From: Chloroflexota bacterium
GTDB taxonomy: Bacteria > Chloroflexota > Dehalococcoidia > Tepidiformales > Tepidiformaceae
DNA: 8,895 bases
Reading direction: 5' to 3'
Assembly (NCBI GenBank): GCA_021823905.1
Contig: JAKALX010000137.1
Location: 1 to 8,895 of the forward strand
The notes under the pieces are model-generated. The model had not been told where the DNA came from. It worked only from the letters and a program-made list of their open reading frames with translations, and searched no databases. Of the stretch, positions 6,778-8,895 are shown one piece after another (position 1 is the stretch's first letter; each line of letters opens with the position of its first letter). The position numbers and the translations under genes were made by a program.

Positions 6778-7863
6778 TTACGGCCGTCTCTGCGTCCCGG
6801 GCGTCTGGATGTCGGTCCAGTGCGCGCCGCCGTCCGTCGTGCGTTTGATGAGGCCTCGTACCGTCGCGTAGCCGACCTGCGAATCCGCGAAGACGATCAC
6901 CGGGGCGATCGGCGCGGCGAACTGGAGCTGCCCGGGCGCCGCCTGCCAGGTAGCACCGGCGTCGGCGGTGTAGGCCGAGCTAACGTCTTCGGCGCTGACC
7001 CACCAATGCGTGGCATCGAGGAAGGCGATGCTGCCGACGTCGTGAGCGTTCGGGACTGTGGCGGCGTAGGTCCAGGTAGTTCCGCCATCGGTCGAACGGT
7101 AGACGTACATATGCTGGAAGCCGAGCGCCCCGACGACGAGCACGCCGTCTCGCTGCTGGACGGCTGCCGGTCGGAGGCTGAAGCCACCGGGCGAGGTCTG
7201 CTGGCCGGGTGGGTCGGGCAGCTGCAACGAAGGGGACCAGGAGTTGCCGCCGTCGGACGTCCGGTAAATGACGGGCGGGCTGTTTGGATCCCAGGCTGAG
7301 AGGAAGCCGTGGCTCGCGTCGATGAACGAGAGGTCTTCCTTGCACTGCCGGGATCCAACGCCCGACGGTTCCTCTCCCTGTGGCCCGGCCATCTTGGACA
7401 GTTTCTCCCAGTTCGCACCGGCGTCGGCGGTCCGCCACAGTAAGACCCCCTCCGCCTGGCACTGTGTGGCGGGAGAGGCAGCCGTCATGAGCCAGCCATG
7501 TTGGTCGTCGATGAAGCTCAGCTCGCCACCGCCGAAGTCGCTCGGAACCGGCCGCTGCATCCACGTCTCGCCGCGGTCCGTCGACCGGAATAGGTTGACC
7601 CCGGCCACGAGCGCCCATACGACATCGTGGGACGGCGCGCTGAGTTGCGCGTTCGACGGCAACGGAATCGGCGTCGGGGAAACCGTGGCGGAGGCTGATG
7701 CGCTCGGGGACGGCGATGGCGAAGGTGCGGGCTGCGACGGGGAAGCTGTTGCCGATGGCGACGGCGTGACGGCCAAAGGCGTGACCGTGGCCGGCTCCGA
7801 TTTCGAGCTGCAAGCGGACAGCAGCAGCGCGAACAGTACGGCCAGCGTTAGTGGATACTTCAT
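6778..7863 (-). CDS. Lipoprotein with six Asp-boxes, predicted beta-propeller
   Basis: Predicted exported lipoprotein of 361 residues. The ATG at 7863 begins MKYPLTLAVLFALLLSAC, a textbook signal peptide with an LSAC lipobox and lipidated Cys18. An upstream in-frame ATG at 7938 would put 25 polar residues before the signal and is rejected; a GTG at 7875 remains possible. A Pro/Ser/Ala/Thr linker runs to about residue 70. Six Asp-boxes (S/T-x-D-x-G-x-x-W) follow at roughly 50-residue intervals: STDRGETW (about 94), TADAGANW (145), TSDGGNSW (202), STDGGTTW (257), TADAGATW (299) and TTDGGAHW (342). This is the pattern of BNR/sialidase-like and YCF48/HCF136-like propellers, in which the boxes lie in turns away from the active face. 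No sialidase catalytic arginine triad or FRIP motif is apparent, so a binding or scaffold role is more likely than hydrolysis. The gene converges on the second regulator with a 59-base gap. The fold is fairly sure; the function is unknown. Confidence 0.88.
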   Translation of the reverse strand: MKYPLTLAVLFALLLSACSSKSEPATVTPLAVTPSPSATASPSQPAPSPSPSPSASASATVSPTPIPLPSNAQLSAPSHDVVWALVAGVNLFRSTDRGETWMQRPVPSDFGGGELSFIDDQHGWLMTAASPATQCQAEGVLLWRTADAGANWEKLSKMAGPQGEEPSGVGSRQCKEDLSFIDASHGFLSAWDPNSPPVIYRTSDGGNSWSPSLQLPDPPGQQTSPGGFSLRPAAVQQRDGVLVVGALGFQHMYVYRSTDGGTTWTYAATVPNAHDVGSIAFLDATHWWVSAEDVSSAYTADAGATWQAAPGQLQFAAPIAPVIVFADSQVGYATVRGLIKRTTDGGAHWTDIQTPGTQRRP

Positions 7864-7958
7864 CGGACGATTCACCGCCAACGTACCATGCGCGCCGTTG
7901 CCGGGCGGGAGCGAAACCTCACGATTAGCGATGGCCATGATGTCTAGTCATGTCCCTC

Positions 7959-8036
7959 ATCGGGTGGGGCGCACGATGCATGGCCGGGTTAGGCTGCAGC
8001 CATGCGAGGCGCGAACGGCGGCGGCGCGGCCAAGGC
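7959..8036 (+). pseudogene. Decayed copy of the regulator promoter and first codons
   Basis: This block aligns without gaps to 3150-3227, the promoter and start of the first membrane regulator, at about 80% identity by eye. It keeps ATCGGGT, TAGGCT and the ATG at 8002, and encodes MRGANGGGA against MRRANGGGA. Weaker similarity extends left to about 7939. After about codon 11 the similarity ends and the DNA-binding domain is missing. Translation would continue as a 49-codon frame to a stop at 8149-8151, running into the heptamer repeats and the antisense of the dehydrogenase, with no recognisable protein features. The simplest reading is the stub of a third regulator gene removed by deletion or recombination. 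A promoter duplicated on its own, or a short leaderless peptide, are alternatives. Confidence 0.6.
7990..7995 (+). promoter_or_regulatory. Retained TAGGCT box in the regulator remnant
   Basis: TAGGCT stands 6 bases before the ATG at 8002 and 29 bases after a CGGGT motif, the same geometry as at 3152-3193. If still active it would transcribe rightward into the antisense strand of the dehydrogenase gene. Activity cannot be judged from sequence alone. Confidence 0.35.
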
Positions 8037-8101
8037 TCGAGTACAACTCGCTCCCCTGAGGTCATCGAGTAACTGGCGGGCGCCCCTTGCGCCTTCGCCC
8101 C

Positions 8102-8136
8102 GGCAATCGGCAATCGCCAATCGCCAATCGCCAATT
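8102..8136. repeat. Five tandem heptamers at the 3' end of the dehydrogenase gene
   Basis: Five head-to-tail 7-base units fill 8102-8136: GGCAATC twice, GCCAATC twice, then GCCAATT. The array overlaps the first base of the dehydrogenase stop codon (8136-8138 on the minus strand), so it lies in the 3' untranslated region of that gene. No hairpin or T-run is seen, so it does not look like an intrinsic terminator. Replication slippage of a short unit is the simplest origin; a protein-binding array is possible. Confidence 0.8.
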
Positions 8137-8895
8137 CACACCTGGCTGTAGCCCGAGCCCTTGCGGTCGATCCCCGTGCCCTTGCCGTTCGTGATCCAGC
8201 CGAACTCCTGGAGGATCTCCTGGCTGTAGGTCACGCGGCCGGCGATTTTTTCCTTCGGCTCAGTGGCCAGCAGCAGCGCTGCCTTCGCCATCAATTCCGG
8301 AGGCTCGCCGCGCGGGTCGTCCATGCCCGTCACCAGGTGGTGGTAGACCGTGCCCGGCGTCGGCACCACCTGTGAGGGCGAAACGCAGGTGACGCTCACG
8401 CCGTCGGCGTAGACCTCGCTGGCAAGGCCCTGGGTGAAGCGCTCGAGGGCCGCTTTCTCGGCGCCGTAGAGCGTGCCGCCGCCTCGAGCCGTCGCGTCGG
8501 TGTAGGGGCCCCGGCCCGGGCCGATGGCGGCGCCGCTGGAGATGTTGACGATCGAGCCGGCGCCCTTCGCGATCATGTCGGGCAGGACGAGCTGGCTGAA
8601 GTAGAACGGCGCATGGAAGTTCACGCCGATCGAGCGGTGCCATTTGCTCACCGGGTAGTCCGTGATCGGGATGAAGTAGGTGAGGGCGGCGTTATTCACG
8701 AGCACGTCGACCGTGCCGAGCGCCGCGTGCACCTCGACGACGACGCGCATGCACTCCTCGTGCAGGGAAATGTCGGCCGCGATCGCGATCGCCTTGCCGC
8801 CGGCCTTGTTGATGCCCGCGACCGTGTGGTCGAGCGAGCCTTCGAGCGGGTGGTCGCCCTCGTGCAGCGTGCGCGCCACGCAGGCGACCCGTCCA
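8136..8895 (-). CDS. Short-chain dehydrogenase/reductase, N-terminus outside window
   Basis: NAD(P)-dependent oxidoreductase of the SDR family, cut by the right edge. The GTG at 8879 is not the true start: the frame continues to the edge as GRVACVARTLHEG, the second beta-strand of a Rossmann fold, so the TGxxxGIG cofactor loop lies beyond the window. Counting from that GTG, visible landmarks are an Ala-Asp-Ile after strand 3 (35-37), the NNAA motif (62-65), the catalytic Ser in VNISS (111-115), and Tyr138 with Lys142 in YGAEK. About ten extra residues, Gly/Arg-rich and including GPYTDATARGGG, separate the Ser from the Tyr compared with classical members. I recall this, and the PTPGT stretch at 173-177, from an actinobacterial/Chloroflexota-type subgroup. 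The enzyme is cytoplasmic; the substrate is unknown, with alcohol/ketone or acyl-chain reduction typical of the family. The gene ends at the heptamer array and is unrelated in sequence to the sensor genes. Confidence 0.9.
   Translation of the reverse strand, partial: GRVACVARTLHEGDHPLEGSLDHTVAGINKAGGKAIAIAADISLHEECMRVVVEVHAALGTVDVLVNNAALTYFIPITDYPVSKWHRSIGVNFHAPFYFSQLVLPDMIAKGAGSIVNISSGAAIGPGRGPYTDATARGGGTLYGAEKAALERFTQGLASEVYADGVSVTCVSPSQVVPTPGTVYHHLVTGMDDPRGEPPELMAKAALLLATEPKEKIAGRVTYSQEILQEFGWITNGKGTGIDRKGSGYSQV

Noticed and set aside
5911..7299. Plus-strand frame of 462 codons across the end of the second regulator and the Asp-box lipoprotein
   Set aside because: Arg/Pro-rich shadow that would overlap two convincing genes on opposite strands.
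7864..7938. Upstream start (ATG at 7938) for the Asp-box lipoprotein
   Set aside because: It would place 25 polar residues before a complete signal peptide with lipobox; the ATG at 7863 begins the signal exactly.
7936..7952. CATGA/TCATG inverted repeat around a CTAG in the divergent spacer
   Set aside because: Five-base arms with a 7-base centre are too weak to call an operator, and the block overlaps the decayed regulator promoter copy.
7268..8059. Plus-strand frame antisense to the start of the Asp-box lipoprotein
   Set aside because: Its Asp/Gly-rich stretch is the reverse complement of the lipoprotein's Ser/Pro linker codons.

Overview
The window is high-GC bacterial DNA with dense, non-overlapping genes on both strands. 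Two genes start with GTG or lack a clear Shine-Dalgarno, and the envelope proteins carry Thr/Pro/Ser-rich linkers. The LuxR-type DNA-binding domain has a GAKWH recognition helix fused to a membrane anchor. From memory of similar proteins, this style fits Chloroflexota best, with a high-GC actinobacterium as the alternative. No marker gene is present, so the phylum is inferred and not shown.

Layout, left to right. (1) 51-1457, plus strand: a secreted lipoprotein with one Asp-box and a C-terminal bacterial SH3-like domain. (2) 1496-2767, minus strand and convergent with the first gene: a 12-helix major facilitator exporter of the MFS_3/EntS-like type. (3) 2768-3192: a 425-base divergent intergenic region. 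It holds a 15-base palindrome, a MITE-like element (27-bp perfect terminal inverted repeats, 82-base interior, 6-bp flanking direct repeats) and leaderless-looking promoters at both ends. (4) 3193-4548 and 4583-6718, plus strand, a probable operon: two membrane-anchored LuxR/GerE one-component regulators. They share an identical 61-residue DNA-binding block but have unrelated extracytoplasmic domains. (5) 6778-7863, minus strand and convergent with the operon: a lipoprotein with six Asp-boxes, predicted to fold as a beta-propeller. (6) 7864-8135: the divergent spacer upstream of that lipoprotein. It contains a decayed second copy of the promoter and first codons of the first regulator, then five tandem heptamers. 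(7) 8136-8895, minus strand: a short-chain dehydrogenase/reductase cut by the window edge before its Rossmann glycine motif.

The most notable content is the regulator pair. One conserved cytoplasmic DNA-binding module is joined through a single membrane helix to two different cysteine-containing outer domains, and a stub of a third copy lies about 4.8 kb away. My inference is a modular family of envelope sensors, in which many outer domains could feed into the same or overlapping operators. The flanking lipoproteins face the same compartment and may be targets or partners, but nothing in the sequence proves this. The exporter and the dehydrogenase look like ordinary neighbours.
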